64,000 bases of DNA. Source: Magallana angulata. Lineage: Eukaryota; Mollusca; Bivalvia; Ostreida; Ostreidae. The stretch spans positions 20,002,585 through 20,066,584 of the forward strand of contig NC_069117.1 of NCBI RefSeq assembly GCF_025612915.1, read 5' to 3'. Each line of letters opens with the position of its first letter. The first letter of the stretch is position 1. Shown here one piece after another: positions 29,001-53,100 of the stretch. Below the pieces are notes generated by a model, which saw only the letters and a program-made list of their open reading frames with translations, did no database searches and was not told the DNA's origin. Position numbers and translations under genes: made by a program.

Positions 29001-29912
29001 ATATATTATACAGATTGGCCTTCTACTGGTATGGTAGTTGTGTCTTCAAGCGCCCTTAATTATAAATGTAAATTTTTAAAATTTTATTTCACTTTAGCTC
29101 ATATTTCCCTTTTGACTATGACTTTACAATTTTTTTTTCCTTTATACATATATATTCAGCAGTTCGTTTTAAAAGAAAGATACCATCCATGGCAAATTGA
29201 AAATTACAAAATTTCCAAAATTACAATTGTATCTGGAACAATAAAAGTTAAACATGCTTTGAGTATAAAATGTTTGTACAACTGGACATAATACATGACA
29301 AGCTGTATGCATACTTTCATATACTTCTCAATATCTATATGAATTGTGTAGCCTTTTCTTATATTCCAAAACTCAATTGGATTGTGAAAGATGATGATGA
29401 TGATGATGAAAAGGTACTTGATTATGGTTCCAAGTTATTTCCTTTTTTATTAGTTGCTGGGAAAGGAAAATTATTTCTGTTCAATATGACCCTATGTATG
29501 TTTACCAAATTGGCAAAAACTCTATAACATTCATGTGGTAAATTGTAGTAACTGTAGTTATTTGATTGCCCATAAACAAAGTAAATTGATTCCACACTAG
29601 TTGATGCAATGTCTCCTTCAGGCTTGGAGTACTACTATCCAAAAATAAAAAGGTTTAGCCCGGCCTTTTCATACTTTTATCAATGCGACTACCAGATTTC
29701 TATAATATTGTAAACTTCTTTTTAAACATCTTCAAAATAGGTGTTGGCAGTGCTTATGAACAAGTCACAATAATACCTACTACATCAAAAAAGTCAAAGA
29801 AAATTTTATGTCTTTGTAAAGGCACTTTAATAAATAAAACATACTGTATAAAAAAACAACAAATACAAACTTTCTCATACATTTCATCAAACACAGATAC
29901 ACACCCACTTCT
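29001..29912. other. Intergenic, no gene supported
   Basis: AT-rich sequence between the LINE relic and the KRIT1 3' end. It includes a short (GAT)n run near 29391-29408. Open frames here have biased, low-complexity composition. Confidence 0.6.
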
Positions 29913-29918
29913 TTTATT
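29913..29918 (-). terminator. Candidate KRIT1 polyadenylation signal
   Basis: AATAAA on the minus strand about 90 bases after the KRIT1 stop codon. It is the first such hexamer in the right place. Confidence 0.55.
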
Positions 29919-30007
29919 CACTCATTCATCATTTATCAGATCACTGTAGTCAACACAAACACCACAACCATACAATGAACAACCGAAAAGTAAAATCGCA
30001 CTTCAAT

Positions 30008-41390
<11,383 letters not shown>

Positions 41391-42047
41391 ATAATATCCT
41401 TCAATTAATGACAGAAAAAATGGGAAAGACGATCTTAAACCAGTTTTAATCCACAACGTTGAAGACCACTTGTTGACATTCCACTTGTACCGGAACCGGA
41501 AATGGGATGAAGGGAACGAACTCAGTTTTCTACGTTACTTAAACAGTCTGTTGAAATGGGTAAATTATATTAACATTCGTGTATCTGGTTTAATAACATG
41601 TATACTAAACATTGCGATGAAAAACTATGCTTTCATAGTGAAATAACCCATGAAATTGGCTTCGTTAACTCTAAAAATTTTATAATTCCGTTTTTATCCG
41701 GATTTTGCAGAATGGGATATGAAGCAAGATGTCAACAAATGATCTTGATCCACATGTGATGTGTCATTCATTGACCTTATCAATGGTCCTATTATCAATT
41801 TTAATGTAGTCAGAGCAAATGTAATGATTTCTTTTTTTATTCTTGGAAATGATTGATTAGACTGACACAACGTAAGGCACGATAAACGATGTAACATTAT
41901 GATTACTCAAGTAACACTTGTAATGTTATACAATGAGTGAATGACTTTTTTAATCTGTCATTGTTAACTTATGCAAATGCAAGCTAAGCAAGGAAGTTAA
42001 ATACGAATGGTCTCTTTCATCGATCGTCTGATAACAACAAATATAAT
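41391..42047. other. Intergenic between divergent genes
   Basis: It holds the presumed KRIT1 upstream region, with a GC-richer patch (41480-41520) carrying CCGGAA-type sites. No TATA box is seen on the minus strand and no coding sequence. Confidence 0.5.
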
Positions 42048-42116
42048 CACGTGGTTATAAATAGGATGTGCAGTACAATTAGGACAACAAGTCAACAGCA
42101 AATATCACAATCACAG
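42048..42116 (+). promoter_or_regulatory. Candidate promoter and non-coding first exon of the ankyrin gene
   Basis: A CACGTG E-box (42048-42053) is followed by TATAAATA (42056-42063). About 50 bases further on is a good donor, CACAG|GTAGGT (42112-42121). A matching acceptor with a pyrimidine tract ends at 43152. This would give a short 5' leader exon spliced to the exon holding the ATG at 43312. Inferred from signals only. Confidence 0.45.
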
Positions 42117-42399
42117 GTAGGTCTATGAACTACTGACAGCAGTTTTCCCCAATCTGTTATATGCATAGATATATGTGTAGTGGATGAATGTAGATAAAAC
42201 TTTGTTTAAAATAGGCAGCAAATTTATTTATTTATTTATTTTTTCGAATTGAAATTTGCGCATAAATTAATACCATGATTACATAAATAAAGTTTTTGGT
42301 ACAAATGATACTAATAGATTTTTAAGACTTTAAATTTATGGAAATGTTTACTTAATTAATGAATTTTAATGTTGCATGTATATTTCTTCAATTTTTATG

Positions 42400-42867
42400 T
42401 CTAGAATTGTTAATTAACATAGATGTTTTCAATGCTCTGACAAAATTTGAAAGTCAAATATATAAAGTTACAAGCGAGTTACAGAGGTTAGAATTCTTTG
42501 TATTGTAAACAAAGCTCGAGTCCTGTTAAATATGTTCACATATTTGTTGTATTGATATAAGTTTCAATCTAATGTTGCTGTTATTTGTGATAAAAGTTTT
42601 TATGAACCCATTGAATCAGTCTATCTTGTTTCCACAAGTTATTTTGATAAAGAAATGGAAATTTCTTTACTTTACAGTATTTGTAAACAAATATAAGACT
42701 CAAGCTTTGTTGACATAACAACTTCTTTCCTCTGTATCTTGCTTGTAACGTGACTTAAATTCTGACATTTAAATTTTGATGAATCATTCAAAATACAAAA
42801 GTAAACTATTTTATACATAAAAATCAAAAATAAAATTTTCATCTGATGAAATGGTGTCCATGTCCCT
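42400..42867. mobile_element. Degenerate relative of the TTAA MITE
   Basis: Internal sequence such as TGTAAACAAAGCTCGAGTCC, and the right end GGTGTCCATGTCCCT followed by TTAA (42868-42871), match the element at 27069-27570. The left end is too diverged to place. Confidence 0.55.
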
Positions 42868-43001
42868 TTAAGTTGTTTTATTATTATTGTTTTTCAAACA
42901 TATATTAAGTGAAGATGAACACATTTCATTCAAAAATGTCGACCTTAAAACTATGACCAGTTTGGAATATTCCCCCCTTCTGCTTTTCAAGTTATATATT
43001 A

Positions 43002-43123
43002 TTGCACCATTCAATCTAATTAAAATTAGACTTGTAATTCCGCTCCTCTACGATACGCTTGTATAGCGTATCGTAGAGGAGCGGAATTACAAGTCTAATT
43101 TTAATTAGATTGTTGCACCATTC
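43002..43123. repeat. Perfect palindrome flanked by 11-bp direct repeats
   Basis: Two perfect 48-bp arms (43012-43059 and 43065-43112) surround the 5-base spacer TGTAT. The direct repeat TTGCACCATTC flanks it at 43002-43012 and 43113-43123, as a target-site duplication would. The insert itself is 100 bp. It lies about 30 bp before the likely acceptor of the ankyrin gene's ATG exon. Confidence 0.95.
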
Positions 43124-43311
43124 TAATAAAATTTCTTTCAATTTTTTCCCAGAAATTTGGAGTTTCTTATCCAGAGGATATGAACAAAGCTGATACATGA
43201 AACACACACACACACAAAAGCATTGGGCCACCCATGAATTCAGTCCCTTAGTGTTTTTACAAAGATCATGCAGAGAAGTTGTATCAAATTTAGACATCTT
43301 TTCTGTCAATC

Positions 43312-44155
43312 ATGGCTTCAGAAGACTATTTCTGTAAGTATTGTGCATTGGAGTCGGAAGGATTTGAGGATCCATTTGGATATCAGTTAGACCCTGGGAA
43401 AAAGAACTACAAAGAAATATTTCCTGAACTTCTTCATGACTTTCAATCTAAATCAGAATATATTTGTGCAAGACATCGACACGGGATATCAGTCCATCAG
43501 TTTGGAACAGTGAAAAATTCAAACAAGTCTAAGGATGCTAATGTATCCAACTTCAAGTATAATATTGCTAATCCTATAGCAAGAGAGGAAAGGAAAAGGG
43601 TTGATGATAAAAAAGTTCAACAGCATGAAGAGAATGTAACATTCATCAACAAAAGCACCTCCTCTAAGCCAGCTTCACCAACTATGGAGAAGACAAAAAG
43701 TAAACCCTGCAAAACTACTCAAGGGCAAGTATCAAATCAACTAGGCCGGGGGTCAGAGAGATTGAACCCCTCCAACAACCAGTGTTGTTGCTGCTCAGAG
43801 TACCATCATCACACATTTGAATCTCCTGAATTTTACGTTCCTAGAGATGACTCTTGTTCAAAGTTGGAGGCATCCCTTTCACAAAACCATCAGGATGTGG
43901 AGAAAGCAAATGAGACTTTCCTAAATATAAGCAATGCATTTTGGTACCCCAGCTTGTGTCTCAATCAGTTTTCCCCTGAGTTTCTGTACACTAACTTTGA
44001 ATCCCTGTGGCCACAAGAGGATGTCTTGAGAGACATTCTAAGGGACAGCATTCAGAATACAGTATTACGCAGTGCCATACCTCAGCTGACCAAAGTTGCT
44101 ATAGTCTGTGGGCCAGTTGATATGTTAAAATCTCTCATCTCTTTGTCATTAGTCA
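43312..44155 (+). other. Ankyrin gene exon 1: Cys/His-rich N-terminal region
   Basis: 844-nt exon, residues 1-281. It shows CKYC at 8-11, CARHRH at 52-57 and a CCCC...HHH cluster at 158-167, possibly a metal site. The middle (65-155) is Ser/Lys/Asn-rich and probably disordered. Its last part (residues 210-281, WYPSLCLNQFSPEFLY onward) is hydrophobic and leads into the first repeat. The donor is A|GTAAGT at 44156. Confidence 0.8.
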
Positions 44156-47100
44156 GTAAGTATACCCCAAATGTACCATGATGGTAACTACTCCACTTAC
44201 ATGTACTTAAAATGCGTGTTAACAAATTTTCTATTATAATGTTTTGCAATTGATCCATAATTGGAATATAATGAAGATACACTCCTCTCAGTTTTATAAT
44301 TTGGTTGGAAGACATTTAGTTGAAAAAAGAAAAATACTAGACAAGTATATCATGTATACATTATAATTACTTAAGTTGATTTAATGCTTCTCATAGGAAG
44401 CATTATGGAATTAATATTCCAGTAGAATTTGAACTTATTATTATTCTTTAATATTGAGAGGTAAAAAACAGCATATATACTACTTCACTATCATGGTAAA
44501 ACAAACCAGAAAAGATATGCTAAATTGCTATGATAGTGTGATTGCCACCCAACTTCTGTGATGTTACAGGACTTGATACCTCTGTAGAGGAGGAGGCAGG
44601 TCTTCTCCATTATGCCTGTTTGTTCAGAAGACTGGATGTGATCACGTATTTAACCAGCATAGGCATTCCTGCAAAGCTGAAAGATAAGCATGGTAAAACC
44701 CTAATCATTCATTTATTGACTTTCTGTTTTAAACAGGTAGAAAACTTTAAAATATTGATGATTATTTTTGCTTGAAGATTAATAGAACAGAAATTGTTTT
44801 TATGTAGACGTGTATATTTCATTGTCATACTGTCACAATTAATGTTACATGGCATTGTATGCAAATTGTTTTGGATTCAACTAATAAGATCCAATTTGTA
44901 AAAGACTAACTAAGATATATCAGTTTTAGCTTCAATTTCAATATGATGTTGAATTTGTTTTTATCACTCATTGTCAATTTATTAGTTACAAGAGTTTAAG
45001 AGGCATAAATTTTTCTCTTTACAGGAAACTTTGCCAGTGCTTTGAGTTTCAGTTCTAAGGTGTATAAGCATCTCCCTCACAAATACCAGCTGACTCAGGC
45101 CCCCCAGTCCGCCCCCAAACTTCCCAGTGCTCAGGACAGGAATGTCATCTTCTCTTTGGCAAAGTCCCCCAGATCACTCTATGACATACAGAGGAAGTTA
45201 CAGGTACTTAAAATTTCCTAAAGATTTCCTTAAAATTTCTAATTGAACATGATGAATTAATGTACAAGTAATATCACGAGAAGCATCTCTGCATGGATTT
45301 CAAAATCCCACTTTCATTTTCCTGACGGTGCTAAATATATCAATTGTAACAAAAGTTCAGCACTTATGATTTTATGTTGTGATTTAATACAAAAAGGTGG
45401 AATCATGGAATAAAGTACTTGAGTATAATAAGAATCTACTGTATTACATTTTTTTGAAAAATTAAGTACACAATATTTTTTAAACGAAGGATGTTCACTG
45501 CATTGTTTTAATGTTATAACTTTGTTTTGATCAATATTTGAACTCTCTATGTAGGTAAATAATATACATGTTTACTATCTTTGTGTCTATTTACATTTCA
45601 GTCATTTGAATTCAATGTCAACACTGAATGTGATGAAACTGGTAACTTCCTAATTCATCTGGCTACCCAGACAGGTATGTGTATAGTTTAAGAAATATTT
45701 TATTCAAAAATATACATATAAGTATATAAATGAATCTAGATTGAACAGCAGGCAAAAATAGCCTATATTAGTTCTCTCTATCTGAGAGGTACGTGTATAT
45801 GATATCAATTATATATCAATAAATAATAGGAATCTGAAATGTGATTTGACAAAAACATATGTACAATGGAAAGATAAAAAATAATGCAGGTGTAATTTGA
45901 AAAGATTTTATCTAAATAATCAGGCATATTTACAAATGCAGTGTTTATCAATTAGCAATGATAAACATGTGATAGAAAACAACTACAGTAGGTATCTAAT
46001 TGAATTCATCAGGAATAGACAGGTGTCATCATTTAGGTTTAGAAAAGGGAACAAGTGGTTCTAAAGATTGACATTCAAACGCAGTAAATGTTTGAGTACT
46101 TGTTCAATGTCATGTGCTATTACTTATGTATTAAACTTATCAAATATTGTTGTGTAAATAAGACCTTGATCCCTATACATTTTGATAGGTAAAATGTATT
46201 TTACCTGTATTTATCTTCCTTATGTGTTTGTCTGACTAAAACACTTGATATATTGCGTTCTGGGCTCAAATTTAAAAATTATGATGAGGTGTATATACAA
46301 ACAAAAATAAATATGTCACATCAGTGAATCTCCTTTTTCAACTAAACTTAAAGTATGTTGTATTATGTTACACACCTAAAAAGACCATTTATATCATTTG
46401 GTTCTTGTAATTGAAAATTGGAGCAAGTTGATATGGTGGTTATGCAAATTATGTTATTATAGTTGATTTGAACATATTTTATTGTATATATAATATACAA
46501 AGGGTTCGAACACAAGTTCTTGCAGCTTACTAGGTTCTCGCCCTAATTATAGTTAGAAATGTGTATTGATCCTTGCTCGATCTTTTATCAGCTTTTGACA
46601 TAAGGATTGTGATGGTATTCTTATATATTGATGATAATTATAACAAATAATTGTTCATATTAATATAAATATCCTATATTTATAAAGGATATATAATTTG
46701 ACTTTTAAAATCTCAAAAACATTATTACTTATTAGGTTTCTTACTGACTGTTTACAGAAATTTGTGAGATCGGTAAAGTCCATAGAAGGCAAGGCTCCCT
46801 AATAAGTGTTTTGTTTTGTCAAGGACCTAAAGTTTGATATGTAAACAGCAAAAGATAATATATAACAATTAAATTCAGAGGCTTATTCCCTAATTTTGTA
46901 CCTTTCTCGTCAGTCGTCTGTGCAAACCAGGATGCCATTGTGTATAGGATCGTTTTATTACATCACGGGCAAAGGGGGGTCACTCTAAATATTTTGGGGC
47001 TTAAAAATTAAAGGTATGGTTGAACGTTTGTGTAAAAAATCAGCTCAAATAACGTTACGTCCGCCATGTTGCCGTATAAATTTTGACGCCCACCGTGTAA

Positions 47101-50100
47101 AGAAATTTATAAGGCAATCACGTGAAGCGATTCATCCAATGACGTTGAGAAATTCTAGTCCGAGGCAAAACAATATCTGTTATCATTATATACATTTACC
47201 AAAGTGTAACTGTTTTCTAAGCTTATTCTTTGTTGAACGAGCATGTTAGTGTAAACCAAAGTGTTCTGTTTAATGTAATATCTTAGAGTGTTATTTTAGT
47301 TCATTTAAGGACATCTGTTAGATAAACGATAGTTTATCATTCTAGAGTCTACACTGTTATCATGACAAGTGTGATATCCAAATATTTGTTGTTACACATT
47401 GTAGTATACATTTAATTACATGTATATCATAGTCAGGTGAGAACAAGTCAGGGCGTTCTGTCACAATAACTTACCTAAGTGTTTAACTTTATCTGTTTAT
47501 CAGTTACTAGTAACCTGATTGACATATTTATTTTATACAACATCAGGAGATGCATAGAACTTGAAAACAATTCTTAGAAGTTGCACTGCATATTATGACC
47601 GGATGAGGGTCAACAATTAATACATCTGTTATGTACAGTTCATGAAAATGATTTTTTATTAAAACAGCCCTTGAAAAAAGCTTGAAAATGTCTAAAAAGC
47701 AGTAATTTTATATGGAAAAGTGCAAAAAGGACTTTTATGACGTCCAATTTTTGCCCCATTTTACATATATTTATATATATTTTACAATGGCCTTGTTTTG
47801 GAAGAAAATCTGCTCAGAAATCATACAGGTTTGTCCTGAAGAAGAGACAGATATCACAAAACACATATAGTGTTTTACCACATATACAAGTATATCCTAT
47901 TGTTGCCAAAAATTCACATGGAAAACTGTATTGAAATTAATGGTACTTTTGCTCTGGCAAGTGTTAACCAGTCTTAATTAGGGCTTAAAATTTTGCTTTA
48001 AAAGTGCAATTGGTGTTCTTGAAATATTATGGATTTTAGGCTGTATGTTTCCTGATTCAGTGCAACTTAGCTGTCTCATCCCAGCCCTTGGAAAAAAATC
48101 TTCAATCTGTGCCTGATTAGCAGATTTTCATGTAATTTATAATTAAACAAATTAGGTTTTATTGTTTACTGTAGCTATGACTGCACCTCCTTTCTTTTTG
48201 CTAGGTCTGTGTCAGCTTCCACTGATCTACAGCCTCAGACACATACAACATGCAGACATTGAGCTGTGTAACTCGGACGGTCTTACCCCTCTCATGATAG
48301 CAGCAGTGGAGGGCTCCAACATACTCTGTGATGTATGTCGTGCCATTTTCCTCACTTTTTTCAGTTCTATCAACTAATTTTTATAAATTAACCTTTTTAT
48401 GTACAATTAATGTTAATTTAAAATTTGATATGTTTTTCATGATTGCTTACTGGGCTTGTTGCCTTCTTAAGAGAACTGTGTATACAATTATTTTGAACAT
48501 ATTAATTTTTATAGTTCTTGTCATTTTCACTAAATATATAAGTTCAATCTGAACAGGTGCTTATTTGTGTGTTTGGAGCTGACCCCAATAAAAACAATGT
48601 TCACAATGGCCGGACGGCATTACATTATGCCACACAATACAATCACGTCAACATTGTTACGTAAGTTGTTCTAGTTACCATTTTTCCCCTTAAAAGAATA
48701 TGATATTGATTTTTTGTTTTTTATCTTTTCTTCTCATTTTATTTCTTTGTTGTTGTTAACATAATTTATGAATAAATCAAAAGGATTGGAAGCAAGTTAT
48801 TGCAACATATGAGGTACTGCTACGCAAAAATAGCCTAGGGAAAACACTGTTTAAATTCTGTTCTCAGCATCTACTGTTGGTTTAGAAGGTGCAATCATTA
48901 TTGTGCCAGCCTCCTGTATTTTACACTGAAGAGGCTGTAATTAGCACTTAACATATACTTAAATAGTTACATACCGGTATATTGGTGTGGAAATGAAAAT
49001 GTTCAGTCATAAGACTTTATAAACTTCCTGAATAGCTGATATACATATTCACGCATATAGAAGTGATAGTGGGTGGTAACAGGTTTGTCTGAAGTGTTGA
49101 TTACTTTTCAGAATTCATGTACTGTACTTTGATATTTAAAAAATGGTAGTTTGCAATCTAATATTTTTCAGGACTTTGATCAAGAGAGGGGCTGATTTCA
49201 ATAAGGAAGATTACCGAGGCCTACGACCCGATGACCTCAATATCAGCCTGTATCACCATGACGATTGTAAAGACATAATAACATCACATAGGGCACTCAG
49301 GCTAAAACACCTCACAGATGTGGTACAAAATGTAAGATTTCTTTACTTTGAATGCATTTTTTCCAAAGTTTAATTATAAACTTTTAGATGTGTTTGTTAT
49401 ATAAAATCAAACATGGACATTCATATCTGTATTTGTACATACATAGTGCAAAAAAAAATGCTGCCAAGGTATTAATTCTGCAAATCTATCAGCCATAATT
49501 TGAATTGAAGATTACTTCACTCAAAAATATAAAATCTTGATGCAATAGGAATAGATTCAAAGAAAATTGAAAACTTATTTCGTAAAAATTTAACGAGTAT
49601 AAATACTAATATTAAATACTGAATATTGAATTTATTAACAGTTTTGGATCAACAACACTGTTAATTATGGTAAATTATGGGTATTTGGGAGAATATATTC
49701 ACACAGTTCAATGTGTGCATGTCAACAAATTTTAGGTACAAGGTACCTGTATATGTTCTTATTACAGAGGACGCTGAAGAAGACTGATCTGTGGGAGTCA
49801 GACATTAATGTCACTGACGAAGACAACTTCACTCTGCTGATGGTTGCAGCTCTTCATAACAGGTATATCACATTGTGTCTGGATTCCTCGCAAAGTTGTT
49901 GGGGTATAGATTGAAGTATAATTTGTATGTGTGTGTGATTAGCCATTGTCAGATTACTGTATCTCTGAAGTGAGCCTAATTTTGGTTCCACAATGAGGGT
50001 GATTAGTGAAGTTATTGATCTGCTACGTATAAATTAATTTTTTTGAGGTACTGGAACTTAAAATGTGATACATATAGTTCAATAAGACAACATAATATGC

Positions 50101-53100
50101 ATTTTCATCTTTCTTTTCTCTTGTTAGATATTATATATATTATTTATCAAAGAAATGATACAAAATCAATAATTTTTATAATACTTCTGTATTGTAGAGC
50201 TGATAATGTTGAAGTTATTCTGGAAGTTAGTAAAAATTCCATCAATGCCCAGTACTACCAGGTAAAGATTTACTCAGGGAGTACATCTGTAACAGTAAAA
50301 CTAAATGATGTTGTTTAACATTTGGAAACAATTAATTTAACTGCAAAAAAATGGTAGTAACTGATTATTTTGCAGCTGAATGAGGATCCTTCCAGTGATT
50401 GTAACACAGGAATGACAGCATTAAGTATGGCAGCCATGAAGGGGCATGCAACTGTTGTCCATCTTCTCCTGTCGTAAGCACTGCAGTATTAAATCAAACT
50501 TACACATTATTAAGTTTTAAAGTTCTCTTTTATAAATCATAAAATAAAATTGAAGTAGAACTCATTCATTGAATAATTCATACATTAAGGTCTTATAAAC
50601 CCTTCATCAAAGTTTGTATGATCCTCACGATTTTTTCTCACAAAATAAGTAAAGTTCATTTTCAGAATTTGATTGTTTAACTTAGTATGTGTATGTATGA
50701 TGCATGGGCATTGTTAACTATTTCTTATGACAAGTATTTTGTATTGTAGGAAGGGAGCTAACCCAGCAATATCAGACATCGTGAGGTTGTCTCCACTGTA
50801 CCATGCAGTTTTGAACAACCATGAGGAGGCTGTTAAAGCAATACTAGAGTTTTTCCCCACTACCTACTGGGTAAAATCTGAAATATATAAAGAAATGTAA
50901 AAACCAGATATTTGACCTATAAGAAAAATACACTTAGGAACTGATTTTGAAATGATGTAAAATATTCTGATATTGGTGATTTATATTTCAATATGCTTCA
51001 TAAAGTTGGAAATGATGTTTGAATGAAAGAAAGTCCACTTGTTTGGATTTGATAAAAACATATCTTCATGTTATAATTACAGGGCTTGTTTGAAGCCATG
51101 AAGATGAGTAAGAAGACGCACATTTACAGCCTGATCAAACAAGCCTGGCAAAGGTGAGTTAGAATTCATCTGTATAATGTATATCATCAGTATCAATGAC
51201 AGAGCAATTCAGCCTAGAAAATGTTGCTTTTGTTTTAATCTATCAAAACATTGTGATTAAATTCTTCTTATACATGTATTAAGAGTCTACACTTCCTCTT
51301 GGCTGTATCACAGATCTTGTCACAGATCATTAAAACTATAAACCAGATTGGCAGTTTAGAATGTAATGTATTAAAATTGTTTGGAACCATGTAGGTGGCC
51401 ATTTCCTGTATACTCAACCATAAAGAACCTTTTATCGCTACAGTGTTTAAGTAAATAAAAAGCAAGTAAAAAATAGAAGAGTTGGATTAGTACTAAACGT
51501 GTTGAATTTTTCTGCAGTGTTTTTTTTTTCAATCTGTATAAGTTGTCTGAATTGTTGATGCATATCAGTGAGAAGGTAGTAAATTAATCAGCTGTTTTAA
51601 TTGCGGTATGATAAAGTTTTCTATCCTTAATTGTACAAAAACTACAAGGCCAATATTTGCTCAATAAAAAACAGATTTCCTAACCATCTTTCTTTGACTT
51701 TAATTCTTGCTTCCATTTTATACTTTGTGTAGGAGACAGGATGAGATAGTAAGCCCAGGATTGTTTGAGTCCTGTATGTCAGGGAAGGCTGACCAGCTGT
51801 ACTGCATGTTAGAGGAAGGAGATGTTGTAGACCCAAAGGTAAGCTCATGTATTATCGATTCTTCCAGGTTGGCTATAACTTGATTGAATAATAATTCAAA
51901 TTTATTTGTGCTTACTGGGTACTTACCCTAATATATGAACTTATGAAGAGATTGAAAATTTTATTTGATTAATTCAATCAATTTATAGCCAGACTGCCTA
52001 AAAAAAAAGAAGTCTCACTTTGCTTTTTAAACTTTCCCATGTAATTCATTAAATACATGCAGTATATTTGTACTTTATAATATACTCATTACATATATTT
52101 CAACTCTAGAGTGGTGTTGGCAACTGGCCATTGTTCTTAGCTGTAGAAAATGGACATTTAGAGATTGTCAGATTACTATGTCAGGTAAATACATTTGTTT
52201 GTGAACTACATATAAAATTGTTCCTACATGAAAAAGCAATTATCACTATGAACTTTCATTCATTTGTACAATTTAATACAAAATTACCTGCTAACGATCA
52301 TTCAATCATTTTTAAAGGTTTTTTCAAAAAATTCTATTTGAATTAATAAGTGATCTTTTATCTATCAGTTAATTGGTTATCAGGTGATGTTACTTTATGT
52401 AGTCTGGGGTATAAATACCATGTTTGTTTGCTGATTCAGAAAGGAGCAGATATACGGAAGCGTTACACCCCCACTGGATCCACCCTCCTACACACCGCAG
52501 CGCAGATGGGGCGGGGGGAGGTGATGGACTACCTGCTGGGGCTGTGTCGACCCCTGAAGAAGAGCGAGGAGGAGTACAAGTTAGGGTACTTCCATCGGGG
52601 ACTGGACATCAATGCTGTCAATAAAGAAAACAAAACAGCCCTCCAAGTGGCTGCGGAAAAAGGTGAGGAGCTTTATAATTAAAACACTATGGTCGTAAAT
52701 CCCTGTACCATGGGTAAATCTCTGGACAGAATGTTGGGATTTTGAATTGAACAAAATTGTTTGAAATGTTGCAAGACCGAAGAATTTACAAACATAAACA
52801 CACAATAAAATTTTTATACAAATTCAAAATTGACTCTGTTGTTAGTTTTTGAACTTGAGGTCAGAATCAGAGGAATGTTTTGTATGAGGGGGCTTAAAAA
52901 TATTCAAAAGTGTGAAATGATGAGATGTATTTTTCATTGTTTTCGAATCTTTTGAATAACGGATGATGCAAATTTAAAACTACCAATTATTTAATCTTTG
53001 TTAAATAAAAATAAATGTTACTAGTAAATACTTGAGGGAAAGGTTAGAATTGTTTAACTTATTTACAGGTTACCTGAAGATTGTGAAATCTCTGCTGCTT

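Noticed and set aside
28905-29291. 128-codon plus-strand frame
   Set aside because: AT-rich composition with Tyr/Ile/Leu bias overlapping the LINE 3' end; no domain seen.
46500-46525. tRNA B-box-like GGTTCGAAC
   Set aside because: No matching A box or cloverleaf around it.
46900-47250. GC-richer patch and 77-codon frame in the ankyrin gene intron 4
   Set aside because: No splice sites in phase and no recognisable domain; could be an old repeat, but I cannot define ends.
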